DNA from: Symsagittifera roscoffensis
Taxonomy: Eukaryota; Xenacoelomorpha; Acoela; Convolutidae
Assembly: GCF_963678635.1 (NCBI RefSeq)
Contig: NC_087069.1
Span: 4,228,166-4,292,165 of the forward strand
Direction: 5' to 3'
DNA: 64,000 nucleotides
The position numbers and the translations under genes were made by a program. Below, in pieces: positions 31,201-39,707 of the stretch. The notes beneath the pieces were generated by a model. That model saw only the letters and a list, made by a program, of their open reading frames with translations. It did no database searches and was not told where the DNA came from. Position 1 is the stretch's first letter. Each line of letters begins with the position of its first letter.

Positions 31201-31884
31201 TAAAGAGTTCTAAAGCCATCTATTTTTCTTCAAATTCAAATTTGAAGATTTTTTGAAAAAACTGGTTTTTTATTTCAATTTCCTTGTGTTCGTTACACTT
31301 TTCCAACTGTCAGTTGGCTCTGTTTGGTAGCTTGCAAGGCCACGCTTTCGTTGTATAACACGTTCACCTCTGTGTAATGTTTGCGATTAGAAAGCGTTAT
31401 CAAATTGATTTATTGACTTGTTTTCAGGTAAGAAAAATTAGTCTAACAGAATCACCTGATAGATCTCTAACGCGATGTAGTTAGTTATTTTCTTCGAAAT
31501 TTGAAAGTTGAAAATTTATAGACATCATGAAGTTATTTTCGGTTTTCATGGCATTTTTCCAACTTTCTGGCACTGTCTTAAAACTTCTATTGTAATTTTT
31601 TTTTCGTTTTTTTTTCTGGTTTCTATTTTGTGCTGTGTTTTAGTCTGCCCAGATACTTGCTGCCAGACATCAGTCTGGTGTTCCAAACTGTCTCCCAGTT
31701 CGACCGAGACTCCTTCTGCATCCTCCTCGCCCAGGCATTTGAAGCCCTCTCCCAGAGAAACGAAACAGCCGCCAAAAATGTATCCCCTCAACAACTCAGA
31801 AGCATCTACGACGCAATTGTTCACGACTCGAACTACAGGCCGGTTGGAAGAACTCTGAAAAATCTAGTCAAGTTTTACAGATGA
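16086..31884 (+). CDS. TNPO3: Transportin-3 (importin-beta family nuclear import receptor), 11 exons
   Basis: Eleven exons joined at GT-AG sites give 2907 coding bases, 968 residues plus stop; human transportin-3 is about 923. Exons: 16086-16290, 16368-16617, 17466-17775, 18021-18171, 18325-18695, 19552-19802, 25470-25633, 26035-26538, 27558-27784, 29966-30198, 31644-31884. Similarity runs along the whole protein, with anchors such as CQLEPD (exon 5), YLGG-IVVDEFG (exons 8/9), NHPDTVDDFYRL (exon 9) and LPDISLVF (exon 11). The protein is an all-helical HEAT-repeat solenoid that binds RS domains of SR splicing factors in the cytoplasm and carries them through nuclear pores, releasing them on RanGTP. 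Every junction keeps frame. Exon 10 holds an Asn/Ser-rich insertion that explains part of the extra length. The gene appears intact. Confidence 0.93.
16368..16617 (+). CDS. TNPO3: TNPO3 exon 2
   Basis: Acceptor GTTTTAG|AC. Reads SFAEIGNGWQEIRDSILGIL through to QILQYIPED, and the last codon is split (GA + T). Donor GTGTGT is weaker than the others but its phase fits exon 3. Confidence 0.87.
16720..17380 (+). repeat. SINE-like repeat family B with tRNA-related segment (in intron 2)
   Basis: The stretch around 16745-16900 (AAATCGCAAAT..., a TTTACAGCT segment, ACAGTTGATGCA, AATTCATC and GAACCGAAAAAAA) reappears at 32335-32475, and parts at 29010-29100 and 33790-33930. The tRNA-like core lies at 17171-17250 and the tail (TTCGAGGCTTATTTCTAC) recurs at 32480-32520. 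It looks like a dispersed composite SINE. Confidence 0.65.
17171..17250 (+). repeat. tRNA-like segment (SINE head)
   Basis: GGGATAGTGCGTGAGA resembles an A box and GGTCGCAGATTCGAATC a B box. Between them GAGAC-TTAAAGA-GTCTC forms a 5-bp stem and 7-nt loop like an anticodon arm. The acceptor arm does not pair, so it is a tRNA-derived repeat rather than a tRNA gene. Confidence 0.55.
17466..17775 (+). CDS. TNPO3: TNPO3 exon 3
   Basis: Acceptor CTATTGTTACAG|T. Reads SKRLELGENRRNKLKLEF, then IFKCLTSWLRADL and the end VCAVVQACF, aligned with the SRSLRIGANRR and VFRCLGSWF regions of vertebrate TNPO3. Donor TTT|GTGAGT, phase 0. Confidence 0.9.
18021..18171 (+). CDS. TNPO3: TNPO3 exon 4
   Basis: Too small to stand out as an ORF but clear by splicing and similarity: acceptor GCGTTTCAG, reading KQATSDEFLAKVYDG to FASTAEVFL, donor CTAG|GTAATT, phase 1. 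Confidence 0.88.
18325..18695 (+). CDS. TNPO3: TNPO3 exon 5
   Basis: Acceptor TATATTTTAG. Reads DSIQSLSNNGIG, NFWFAFAESI, FRLCQLEPDRSD and FYEFRNLARDLIM. Donor ACACAG|GTATCT, phase 0. Confidence 0.9.
19552..19802 (+). CDS. TNPO3: TNPO3 exon 6
   Basis: Reads VIIFKNAWESIEAAIFVLNA to LEGIIQFLAT. The 5' edge is uncertain by a few bases: the better-looking acceptor ATATTGCAG ends at 19547 but would break phase with exon 5, whereas AG at 19550-19551 keeps frame. Donor ACAAG|GTTAGT, phase 2. Confidence 0.82.
20570..20690 (-). repeat. Fragment of dispersed repeat family A
   Basis: AGCAAACTCCACTATCGAACAGCAA at about 20629-20653 recurs almost unchanged at 31013-31038 and, with changes, at 32798-32815. 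Confidence 0.55.
20807..20830. repeat. (TG)12 microsatellite in TNPO3 intron 6
   Basis: Uninterrupted TG dinucleotide run, flanked by TTG- and TGTTG-rich sequence. Confidence 0.9.
20974..21030. repeat. 57-bp direct repeat, left of the intron-6 LINE
   Basis: Identical over 57 bp to 23425-23481. It contains GCTTAGGCGATG at its start and ends CTGCTTTCTT. Read as the target-site duplication of the LINE between the two copies. Confidence 0.9.
21031..21210 (-). pseudogene. Displaced third zinc finger and 3' tail of the intron-6 LINE
   Basis: After the frame break the C-terminus continues as KRAICDICGEDQSAKNLARH plus an Arg-rich end encoded by the (GAA)n-like tail. The frame then runs into the left 57-bp repeat, so the natural stop codon is not seen within the element. 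Confidence 0.65.
21193..23424 (-). pseudogene. Reverse transcriptase with C-terminal C2H2 zinc fingers (5'-truncated)
   Basis: Open from the insertion junction at 23424 to a stop at 21193 (first Met at 23250, 685 codons from there). RT landmarks are NGAPGNDGIRMDGI, WMIPLHKKG, NYRGVCLLPLASR, motif A LLDITKAYPRTNR, GLREGCTTSPILYN and motif C LFADDSTL, with all catalytic aspartates present. The thumb (ERIGHIQRMPNTRTVKRVVL) is followed by C2H2 fingers YKCRWEGC...HERKMHH and FTCPHC...NHRR. A third finger (CDICGEDQSAKNLARHKR) is in another frame just downstream, so a small indel near 21200 has cut it off. No endonuclease remains because of the 5' truncation. It would be enzymatically competent RT at most and cannot mobilise itself. 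Confidence 0.88.
23425..23481. repeat. 57-bp direct repeat, right of the intron-6 LINE
   Basis: Perfect copy of 20974-21030. Confidence 0.9.
23858..24180 (+). repeat. Intron-6 duplicated segment, copy 1
   Basis: About 320 bp that align with 24930-25255: GCAGTTGTTGTTGTTGGC, TTTTCCTTAA, GAGACAAAT, TTTCTTTCAAAATA, TTTGTCTC, GCTTGACAT, TATTGCAAATGG, GAAACACTGTTTCGTCTCTG, GGTGTTTAAAAGCCAA, all in the same order. Confidence 0.75.
24930..25255 (+). repeat. Intron-6 duplicated segment, copy 2
   Basis: Partner of 23858-24180 with scattered substitutions and short indels, including an internal duplication of TTTATCGATTTTTT. The offset is about 1.09 kb, and the unit is probably an interspersed repeat rather than a gene part. 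Confidence 0.75.
25470..25633 (+). CDS. TNPO3: TNPO3 exon 7
   Basis: Acceptor GCTCTGTTTCAG follows a 5.7-kb intron. Reads RLSCKELNDCASSALLNICC to SSEDLIQGL, aligned with the KAIHNICSVC region. Donor CTAG|GTATGC, phase 1. Confidence 0.9.
26035..26538 (+). CDS. TNPO3: TNPO3 exon 8
   Basis: The largest exon. Acceptor TTTGTTTCAG, reading VCILNHKPNPELKVGFEKLV through RPYIPVLDRISILLQYVRP, HPCKQVIGQILPLVLGIL and GFSCYLYLGG. Donor GGAG|GTCAGT, phase 1. Confidence 0.92.
26590..27060 (+). repeat. Dispersed repeat family A, copy in TNPO3 intron 8
   Basis: Shares an ordered series with 30890-31430 and 32630-33130: a TTCGCGGTTT block, TTTCTTTTAAAGTTCAG, a block TTGTTAAAAG, a C/GATTTCTCAGCGAAA block, CACCTATTGATC and TCTCAAATTGGGTTACTTTT. 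It may be a SINE or MITE of about 450-500 bp; termini are not clear. Confidence 0.65.
27262..27495 (-). mobile_element. MITE copy (hAT-like ends), degraded, in TNPO3 intron 8
   Basis: The right end CTCGAAAAAATCGTATATCC followed by GCCCCTG is the reverse complement of the left end of the MITE at 44792. Internal strings AAGGTCGA and the A/T-rich middle also agree. The left terminus is degenerate, so the start is approximate. Confidence 0.6.
27558..27784 (+). CDS. TNPO3: TNPO3 exon 9
   Basis: Acceptor TTTGTTGCAG. Reads IVVDEFGACGQYNQGL and GFRNHPDTVDDFYRLSIRI, the best conserved part of the family. Donor GCC|GTGAGT, phase 0. Confidence 0.92.
29111..29180 (+). repeat. tRNA-derived SINE head in TNPO3 intron 9 (tRNA-Arg-CCT-like)
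   Basis: GCGACCGTGGCGCAGGGGGG then GAGA-CTCCTAG-TCTC, an anticodon-like arm with loop CTCCTAG, and GGAAGTTTGAATCGGG as a B box. The acceptor stem does not close and the segment sits in a longer repeat (about 28960-29230), so it is a SINE rather than a tRNA gene. Confidence 0.55.
29966..30198 (+). CDS. TNPO3: TNPO3 exon 10
   Basis: Acceptor TTCTGTTTAG. Reads ICALHLDHKEALISVVEFID, then an Asn/Ser/Thr-rich low-complexity loop absent from vertebrate TNPO3, then LLTQAIAAAVF. Donor TCAG|GTTGGT, phase 2. Confidence 0.88.
30890..31430 (+). repeat. Dispersed repeat family A, copy in TNPO3 intron 10
   Basis: Best preserved copy: TTTTTTCGCGGTTTGGCTTG, GGAAGGCAAACTCCACTATC, GATTTCCCAGCGAAAT, ACCTATTGATCCAG, TCTCAAATTGGGTTAC. 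It lies between exons 10 and 11. Confidence 0.65.
31644..31884 (+). CDS. TNPO3: TNPO3 exon 11 (stop)
   Basis: Acceptor GCTGTGTTTTAG. Reads LPRYLLPDISLVFQTVSQFD to GRTLKNLVKFYR then TGA at 31882-31884, matching the conserved C-terminal end. No perfect AATAAA lies in the next ~100 bp. Confidence 0.92.
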
Positions 31885-34340
31885 ACTACTTGGCTATTGA
31901 GTGAATATTTGATCGTTATTGTAGATTTATGTTGATTTAAAAATGAGAGTTTTCAAGTCTCACTTTTTATCCTGCTACGAAAAGATGATAAATCGAATGA
32001 CCAAATCGTCGAAAAATCATCTCGTTCTCAGTTATACACCCTTTTTACGGCATTTCTCTAAAACCGAGACTAGTAGTAAATTATTAACAAAATTATGTCT
32101 TACTGGCGTACTGAAGGACTGATTTCATAGTTTTTTTCAGTGGGAAGTCTGAAATAAGGTTTTTGCACAAGCATCACTTTTAATGCATCACGTTTTTTGC
32201 ACAAGCATCACAAAATTATAATTCTGGCATAACTTTTACCCACCTTTCACTCTGGAGCAGAAAATGAAATTTATTCGTACAAGCAGTGTATTTACAATTG
32301 CGAAGCAATGTGCATTAATACGAACTTTCTTTTTTTTGCAACCTAAATCGCAAATTTTGGTGCCACTTTTGGGGCGCCTTTACAGCTGCTTCACAGCATG
32401 TGCTTCCAAATTCGAATAGTAGTAATAAGTTAACACAGTTGATGCATTTTTAATTCATCATTTGAACCGAAAAAAAGCCGAGTTTTTGCCAATTCGAGTC
32501 TAAGTTCTACTTTTTTAAATTTCAACTGATAGAGCTGCTTCGCCTCTGTGTACAAAGTTGATTTAAAGTCTAATCGCGCTAGAACGTAGACTCTTTCTTA
32601 ATTTATAGCCGCGCAGCAGTCCGTTGAATGATCTTAGGTTTCAAACGTGGGTTTGATGTCTCAATTTTTCCAACAATGAAAAAACGTCTCGGTTCTAATG
32701 AAATTTTTCAAATTCAAAATTTTCTTCAGTCTAGTTTTTTTTGCTCTTTGGCTTTAAGTTTTCTTAAATTCTGTTCATTTCTTTTGAAAGGGAAGGCAAA
32801 CTCCACTATCGATCTGAATTGTAAAGGTGATCACCAAATCAGTGATCAATTTCTAGCTTCAAAAACGGATTCAAATTATTAGATTTTGCAGCCAAAAAAA
32901 AATTAGCTAGTGATCCAGTTGTGTCGAATTGGGTTAATTTCAAAATGTCAATAATAAATCGTTCTTAAATTTGTTTGGCAATTTGTAATTTTTTTGAAAT
33001 TTGATAGATGAGATTTCCCAAAAACGACTACTGTTTTTTTTGTTCACTTGTGTTAATTGACTGCCTTCTGGCTATGTTTCAATTTTCAAGTTGGGCTAGC
33101 TTTTGAAAATTTTTTCTAGCATAGCGCGAAAAGCTTAATGATGAAATGTTTTTTGTTTTATATAAAATTCAAAGCTTCACGAAAGTGCAAGAAATTGTTG
33201 TTTTTTTTCTAAATAATTAAAACTTTCCAGCCATCTGTTTGCTGAATTGGTGTTGCAGTTTACCGGGGCTTAGCTAAAAAAAACTACAGGTAAATTGAAC
33301 GGTAAAGGAGTCTATCTTTTTTTGAGTCAATCAACTTTTTTCTTCCAAAGTACAGAGTTTGACTGGCAACTTTTCAGAGTTTGACTACTAAGCTGAGAAG
33401 CCATGCTTTCCTACATAAAGGAAGTATTGGGGCTTAAACCACTGAAGTTATTTTTGAGAGCTTCTCTCTTGCTTATCTGATTTTCTTATTTTCCGAAACT
33501 AACGTGTAAAATTAAACAGTTTGGCAACGAGTTCATTCCTACTAGTGACCGTAAATAAATATCGAGTTACCTTTCGTTCAAGTGAACCTTCTTCTGATAT
33601 TGCATTGCAGATGCATAGATGTTTTTGTGTGCGTAGCGATACGCATATGTGTCTACTTTTTGCTCAATCCTTAATTGGACGCTCTTCGAAAAACATAGTA
33701 ATTTTAACCGTATCAGTCAATGGATTGTTAGAAGGAAATTAAAAGTCAAAATAATGAGCAATTCAATAGCTTTGTTTACACATGTAATTTGCAAATAAAA
33801 GTGCTAGTTTCGGGCTAATTTTGGCGCCGTTTTCGAATCATAAGGCCGCATTGGCACTAAAATTTTATGTGTAAACATTTGTAATGAAGTAACACAGTTT
33901 TTGCTCTGCAGCTCATCAGTTGAAGCAAAAGCAGCCTTTTTATGTCTAAATATAGTACAATCATACAATTTTTCTCTCAGAAAATTTACATCTCAGCATA
34001 ATTTGCAAAACTTTTCAAACAAATACTTTATTACACTTGCGATAAATCTGATTTTTTTTACTTTGCTCAAATCTGATTGGCTGAAAAAAAATACTTTTAA
34101 CCAGTGAACAAAATCCTCACTTAGTTGATTTTGGAGGAAGTTGTTCACTTGGTCAAAAGTTGGCCTTTACGCTACCATTTTTTGAATGCAAAATTAGTGT
34201 GGTTGCCTTTACTTTCTAAGAATTTTACGTACAATTCTAGTGTTTCTATGCATTTAAATTCTCCCGAATATTTGGGCGCTTTTGTGTTTGCGAAGATGCA
34301 GCTTAGTCTTTTATGTATACAAGGACATGCTAATTGAAAG
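31885..34340. repeat. Gene-free stretch after TNPO3, made of family A and B repeats
   Basis: After the TNPO3 stop no coding frame is convincing. A family B copy occupies about 32280-32600, a family A copy 32630-33130, and a weaker family B copy about 33780-34320. Short direct repeats such as TTTTGCACAAGCATCA (about 32160-32210) are also present. Confidence 0.55.
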
Positions 34341-34354
34341 GGTCCCATGCGCTT

Positions 34355-34975
34355 TTTTGTTAGCAAAATATTCCATCTGCAAGAAATGTTGACCTTATTC
34401 TTATCCTCATTGCTCTCGCTCTAAATATAAAGCAGACGAAATAATTGTTCCGACGTTCATAACGAAAGTAACAGAATAGTTGTGCTCGGGTTGAGTTTTT
34501 TTCTTCGGACAAATTTCGACTTTTTAACTAGCCATCTTTGACGGAATTTTAACTTTATTTTTCAAAAGGTATTGTTTCCCTGAGCTTAAGTTTGAAAAAA
34601 TATTTCACCTGCGATCATTTTTCATAAAGTTGGGGGTTTAAAGATGGCCCTTTTGGCCAATTAGGGACAACTAACGCGCGATATATTTCGCGCTATTAAC
34701 GCGTAAGCCGAGATCTAATACGTCTTAAAAATCGTTCCAATTTGGTTGAACGAAGCTTGTTAACCATAATTGAGTTGTTACTAGGAGCAAAATTAATCAC
34801 TTTGAATTTTATATGGCGTGTGGGGGATGATTTTTGCAAAAAATCTCAAATTCAAAGAAAAACTCTTTCTTTCTATTACAATTAATTTTTTTTTCATGTT
34901 ATTACTGCTCCATAAATCGTAAAAGATAGTCGGAACATTCAAGGCTTTGCCCTGATACGAGCAGACTTGTTTGGT
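34355..34975 (+). repeat. ~600-bp repeat unit, copy 1
   Basis: Starts with a CCATCTGCAAGAAATGTTGAC segment and ends GCTTTGCCCTGATACGAGCAG. Strings GGACAACTAACGCGCGATAT and TTTCGCGCTATTAACGCG, and a GGCGTGTGGGGGATGATTTT block, are shared in order with the copies at 35838 and 36291. No reading frame spans it. Confidence 0.8.
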
Positions 34976-35400
34976 TTAGCCAGCTTATTGCTAAAAAAAT
35001 CATTCAAGAGCTGACTGTGCTAGAAAAAGTTTCCCTAAATCAGTAGTGCTCTTCAAGACAACGGCGTTCAATAAAATAAAAGTCCCTTAACATTGTTAGG
35101 ACAATAAGTTTTGTTGTTATGCTAGATGAATAATGTGCAAAACAAATAGCTTAGCTTGTTTATACTTGGAGACAATCGAATCAAGTTATTTAAAACGAAA
35201 TAGGTGTATAAGCATAAATTAATGATGATTGAGATAAAAAGCTAAAATGGGAAATTTTTTTCTAGCATTCTACGTTTATCCTCAGGTAAAATTTAGCGAC
35301 GGCATTCCTAATATGTCTTTGACTTTTTCTCCATCAAAAAACTTGTTCACAGGAATTATCAGTTAACTATATTAAAACATTGATTCTCGGCTACTCTTTT

Positions 35401-35475
35401 TAGGATTAGCGTAGATGGACGACACACACCCTTAAAACGACAGAAGTCAAGGGTTCGAGTCCGGCCAGCAGCTTC
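35401..35475 (+). repeat. tRNA-like segment
   Basis: TTAGCGTAGATGGACGACAC resembles an A box and AAGGGTTCGAGTCCGGCC a good B box, with about 35 bp between. The anticodon arm is poorly formed and no acceptor stem closes it, so a SINE remnant is more likely than a tRNA gene. Confidence 0.45.
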
Positions 35476-35837
35476 ACTTCTCGATAATTGAAAAATTTGT
35501 CCTGCTATCGTTATCCCCCTTGGGTGCAAATCTCGTACACGCTCATAAAAAAATCATTTATGAGTTTGAGTGCTAGAAAAAATGGATCAATTGAGCAATC
35601 TCCCCACCACCATTCTCGTGAAGGGGGACGCCAAAATTACAATATCAAAGCTCAAAAATTACACTCAGAGTGAAAAAAAGGATCAATAAAACTGAGGCGA
35701 CTTTAGTCGCATAAAGCGCCTTTATTCTGTCTCAAATGAATAAAGAACAATTTTTAATGTGCTGCGGAGAACAGTTTTTGATATTCAGATACAAGGCTAG
35801 AGCACCAACCCTGGTAAGTTGTTGGTTTTTGTTAGCA

Positions 35838-36290
35838 AAGTTTTCCATCTGCAAGAAATGTTGACCTAAGTTTTATCCTCATTGCCCTCACTCTAAATAT
35901 AAAGCAGACGAAATCATTGTTTCGACTTTCGTAACGAAAGTAACGGAATATTTGTGCTCCAAAAGATTTACATTTTGGCCAATTAGGGACAACTAACGCG
36001 CGATATATTTCGCGCTATTTACGCGTAAGCGGATATTTAATAGGTCTTAAAAATTGTTCCAATTTGTTTGAACGAAGCTTGCTTGCCAAAATTGAGTTGT
36101 AAATAGGAGCGAAATTTATCACTTTGATTTTTTTATAAGGCGTGTGGGGGGTGATTTTCACAAACAATCTCAAATTCAAAAAAGCTTTTTGTTTCTAATA
36201 CATTTAATTTTTTCCATGCTATTACTGCTCCGTAGACCGTAAAAGACAGTCGGAACATTCAGGGTTTTGCCCTAATACGAGCAGTTTTGT
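35838..36290 (+). repeat. ~600-bp repeat unit, copy 2 (internally shortened)
   Basis: Has both ends of copy 1 but lacks the middle segment between the TTGTGCTC and TTTGGCCAATTAGGG blocks. It is immediately followed by copy 3. Confidence 0.8.
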
Positions 36291-36785
36291 TATAAATATG
36301 TTCTCGAGGTGGGTTTTTTCTTCAGACAAACTTCGGTTTTTGAGCTAGCCATTTTTGAAGGAGTTTTATAATATCATTGAAAAGGTATTACTGTTCTGAG
36401 CTTAACTTTGAAAATATATTTCACCTCTGATCGTTTTTCATAAAGTTATGGGGGTTTAAAGATTGCCATTTTGGCCAATTCGGGACAATTAACGCGCGAT
36501 TTATCTCGTTTATGGCGTGTACCCGCACTGAGATTCAATCCGTCTAAGAAATTGCTCCAAATTGGTTGATGGAAGCTTACTTGCCATAATTAATTTGTTT
36601 CTAGGAGCAAATTTATGACTTTATACTTTATATGGCGGGTTGGGGGATGATTTTCACAAAAAATCTCAAATTAAAAAAAATCGTTTAATTTTTTCTTCAT
36701 TTTTTTCATGTTATTACTGCTCCATAGTCCTTATTTAAAAAGCAAATGGAACTTTCAGGACTTCGCCCTGATACGAGCAGTTTTA
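36291..36785 (+). repeat. ~600-bp repeat unit, copy 3
   Basis: Directly abuts copy 2, lacks the first ~100 bp of the unit, retains the middle segment missing from copy 2, and is the most diverged. Ends CTTCGCCCTGATACGAGCAG. Confidence 0.8.
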
Positions 36786-37220
36786 TTTTTCTTTGATCTC
36801 AAAAGATCTTTTGAAAAACTGAAACACTATAAGAGTGATTGATCAATCTCCTTCTGAACAATCTCAAAATTCTCTGACAACTAGTTAAATTTACAATAAT
36901 TCGTTTAGGGGAAAGTTATAAATTACGATTGGCTAGTAATAAAGACTTTACATTCTACTAAAAATATACGGCGAGAAGCGATCGTTTAAGTTAAAAGATC
37001 CTTTAGTTTTGTTAGACTGGATGATAAACTAAGGAAGTAGTCAAATTACACGATGAAGGGACGGAAGGATGGAAATGTTTTTTCCCACGGATTTTTCACA
37101 TGTCGAAAGTCTCCTAAGGGTTTACTTTTCAGTTTTATTACCGTTACTTGTTTCTTTGTAGAATTTTCGACGCATAAAAATTGTACTTTTTAGTTAAGCG
37201 CCGCAGCCGAAGGATCCGAA

Positions 37221-37335
37221 ATGAAATTGCTGAAGGTTCCGACATGAAATTGCTGAAGGTTCCGACATGAAATTGCTGAAGGTTCCGACATGAAACTGCC
37301 AAAGGTTCCGACATGAAATTGCCAAAGGTTTCGAC
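37221..37335. repeat. 23-bp minisatellite, five copies
   Basis: The unit ATGAAATTGCTGAAGGTTCC + GAC is repeated at 37221, 37244, 37267, 37290 and 37313. The first three are identical; the last two carry GCCAAAGG in place of GCTGAAGG and one or two more changes. A partial, diverged unit precedes the array. Confidence 0.95.
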
Positions 37336-38269
37336 AAAAGTAATTTTTCAATGTTGAATGTTTCAACTTGTCGAGGATTTTGTTATGCACTCATCTTTTT
37401 TATGAATTGTCAATTATTGAAACAATTTTTTAAGTTTGAGTTTTGAAGTCTTTTAAGTTCGATATGTGTGATTGAGTTTGAGATTTTTAATCTCGTGAAA
37501 TCAAAACTGAAGCCAGTTGACAGAATATACCGGTAGATATGACTGGAAGAAGTAAGTGTTCTACAATGCAGAAGTAACCGTGTGTTTTCTTCTGGTTATT
37601 CAAAATTATGGATATCTTGACAGTCCAGAAAGTTGTACATTGCAGTAATCAACCCACTGCTTTCTTGAGGTGTTAACTGTTTCGGTGTTCACAGAAAAAT
37701 TGAATAGTCGGCATGTTTCAAAGTAATTTGCTATTAGATTCCGCGTGCAAAATTTGATGCAGATTTCATTGATAAAGGTGGACTCCATTTCTATTCTTGG
37801 TTTGAAAGCTTTCTTGGAGGTTTCGATGCAGCCCAAAACTGCGCCATTCTTTTGAATGCATTTTGCAAGGGCAATAAATCGCTTACACCGAATCATGAAT
37901 TAGTTAATTCATCAAAATCAATCATCATGTTGCATAGATCATGCAATCAGAACGTGCTTGCAGTTCGAAATCAACGAGAATGAAGTTAACAATTGTTTTT
38001 TTTTTTGGTTTTTGCTTTCGGAAACATGGAGTTCAGCTACTTTCGTGTACAAAAAAGTGCTTGCAATACATTTTTATGTTTGTAAAAAGCTTATCAAATA
38101 TGTTTCATATGACTTTTTGATTTTTTTGACAAAACTTAGACCAGTTGTTAAGAAAAACACTGTATCATATTTGTGCCACAGGGCAAACCGGCTAGACAAC
38201 TCATAAAAAGTCTGGCTTTAATCCAAATTATCGAAGATGGAGTCAAGCGTCTCAAGCCTACTTCTGTTG
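37336..38269. other. Gene-free stretch before the Gypsy element
   Basis: No supported coding sequence. The last ~100 bp (CCGGCTAGACAACTC ... AGTCTGGCTTTAATCC ... CTCAAGCCTACTTCTGTTG) resemble the tRNA-like head and tail of the SINE-like repeats elsewhere in the window. The Gypsy element inserted at the end of this piece. Confidence 0.4.
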
Positions 38270-38521
38270 TGTTAAAGTCGTAAGTTTGGAAATTCAAAAA
38301 GGTTGTTAATAAGTTTTATTGTAGACAAACTGTTAGGCATCAAATCGAAATCTTGCTGCACTCTTTTATTTCAGATACCATCGGACATTAGAGATCGCAA
38401 GGTCACGACAGCAGGTCCCCAGACAGAAAGAAGAATTGATAGCACTTACATAAACTCAAACTGGTGTCTATCTAGAATAATTGATACCACTTACATAAAC
38501 TCAAAACTGGTCCCTATCTCA
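38270..38521 (-). repeat. Gypsy terminal repeat, left (part of 3' LTR)
   Basis: 252 bp beginning TGTTAAAGTC and ending CCCTATCTCA on the + strand, with 7 differences from 44314-44565. It contains two copies of an ACTTACATAAACTCAAA motif. The true 3' LTR may extend to about 38726, just after the polypurine tract. Confidence 0.9.
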
Positions 38522-38723
38522 TTCGGGCAACCACAAATAAATTTTAGCGTAGGTAAACTTTATAAACTCTAAATAAACTTTATGTTACTGTTTGGTATTG
38601 TATAAATGTATTAGTTAAGTTTTTAGTTTTCGTTGAGTTTTCTCACCCGCCAAACCTCTCTTATGGTTTACTTTTTCCTTTTCTCTTTTTGTCGATTCCC
38701 TCATTTATGTTCTATGCGGTGGA

Positions 38724-39707
38724 TCATAACCCCCCCCCCATTTTGTCAACTCCGCGTCTCTGCCGTGTTGATTTCCTCGTCGCCGTTTCGTACTGATTTT
38801 TATTGCGTTTTCCACCGACGGATCGTGGTGAGTTCACACTAACCGACGGTACATCTTGTCCTTCGTTCGCCGCACCTATGGTTGGTTCCCTTCGTCTGAT
38901 TTCCCATTCACTATCGTAGTCGTCGTCGTCGTCCTCGCTCTCGTCCGCCGAGTATTCCACTTTTCGCTGTTTTGTCGATTTTCTTGCATTTTCCATTGCG
39001 GTTCGGTCCTTCTCCGCTTTTCGCTTATACTTGTTTGATTCGCTTGGGGCCGGTGTACTAGTTACGTTTCTACTCGGTCCAGGGGTGCACTCCTCGCTTC
39101 TATTCCCAATTAGGCTTTCTTCAGCCGCCGATCTAAAAGACACACCACTCCGTTTTAGTAACGACCCTTTTTCCATTTGCACCGTATGTTTAGTCATTTT
39201 ATCAATTTTTAATGGCAAACGTTTATACCTCCTTGGGTCCTTTGGATCCGTCTTCCCGGTCCTCTGATACACCGTTGTTGAACTTGTTTTATGCTTTTTC
39301 AGCCATGTTGGGGTCTTGGGTGGGCTTAGTTCCTTGGGGTCCACAACTTCCGGAGCCTTGGGATCCGTTACCACGTCATCGTCCAAAATGATTGGAGCTT
39401 TCCTATTTTGAGGGGCGTACACTAAGTCACTTCTCTTCTCCCAATTTAGGGTAAGTTCAACTTCTGGGAGGTTTCCCGCCTTGTCTAAACAAGATAATTG
39501 TTGATTAACAACATTGTTCCAATTTAGGTTTTTCAATGACGGCTTTTTCGTTAAATTTCGCAGTGCCGTATTTGCTTTTCGACCATGGTATGCTTCGAAC
39601 GGCGTTAGTTTAGTTTTAGAGTGTGGCACGAAACGTAATGCACTAAGCGCACGGGATATCATCTCCCCAAACTTGTAGTTTTTATTTTCCTGGAGATAAG
39701 TCAACAC
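38724..39707 (-). pseudogene. Gypsy integrase C-terminal region and acidic/basic tail
   Basis: Continues the integrase after a frameshift near 39700 (FGEMISRALSALRFVPHSKT, LTPFEAYHGRKA, a typical post-catalytic segment). Beyond it a tail of about 230 residues is Pro/Lys-rich and then strongly acidic (EDDDDDYDSEWE), ending in an Arg-rich stretch. No chromodomain is visible. The frame ends in the polypurine tract (MGGGL then TGA), so the stop codon and the start of the 3' LTR are fused. Confidence 0.82.
38729..38741 (-). promoter_or_regulatory. Polypurine tract candidate
   Basis: AAAATGGGGGGGGG on the minus strand, followed by TTATGATCC. Purine tracts of this kind prime plus-strand DNA synthesis just upstream of the 3' LTR. 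Here it is 205 bp away from the repeated part of the LTR. Confidence 0.55.

Noticed and set aside
38270-38572. 89-codon frame shared by both Gypsy terminal repeats (also 44347-44616)
   Set aside because: It lies in LTR sequence on the opposite strand to pol and has no domain; repetition reflects the LTR, not a gene.
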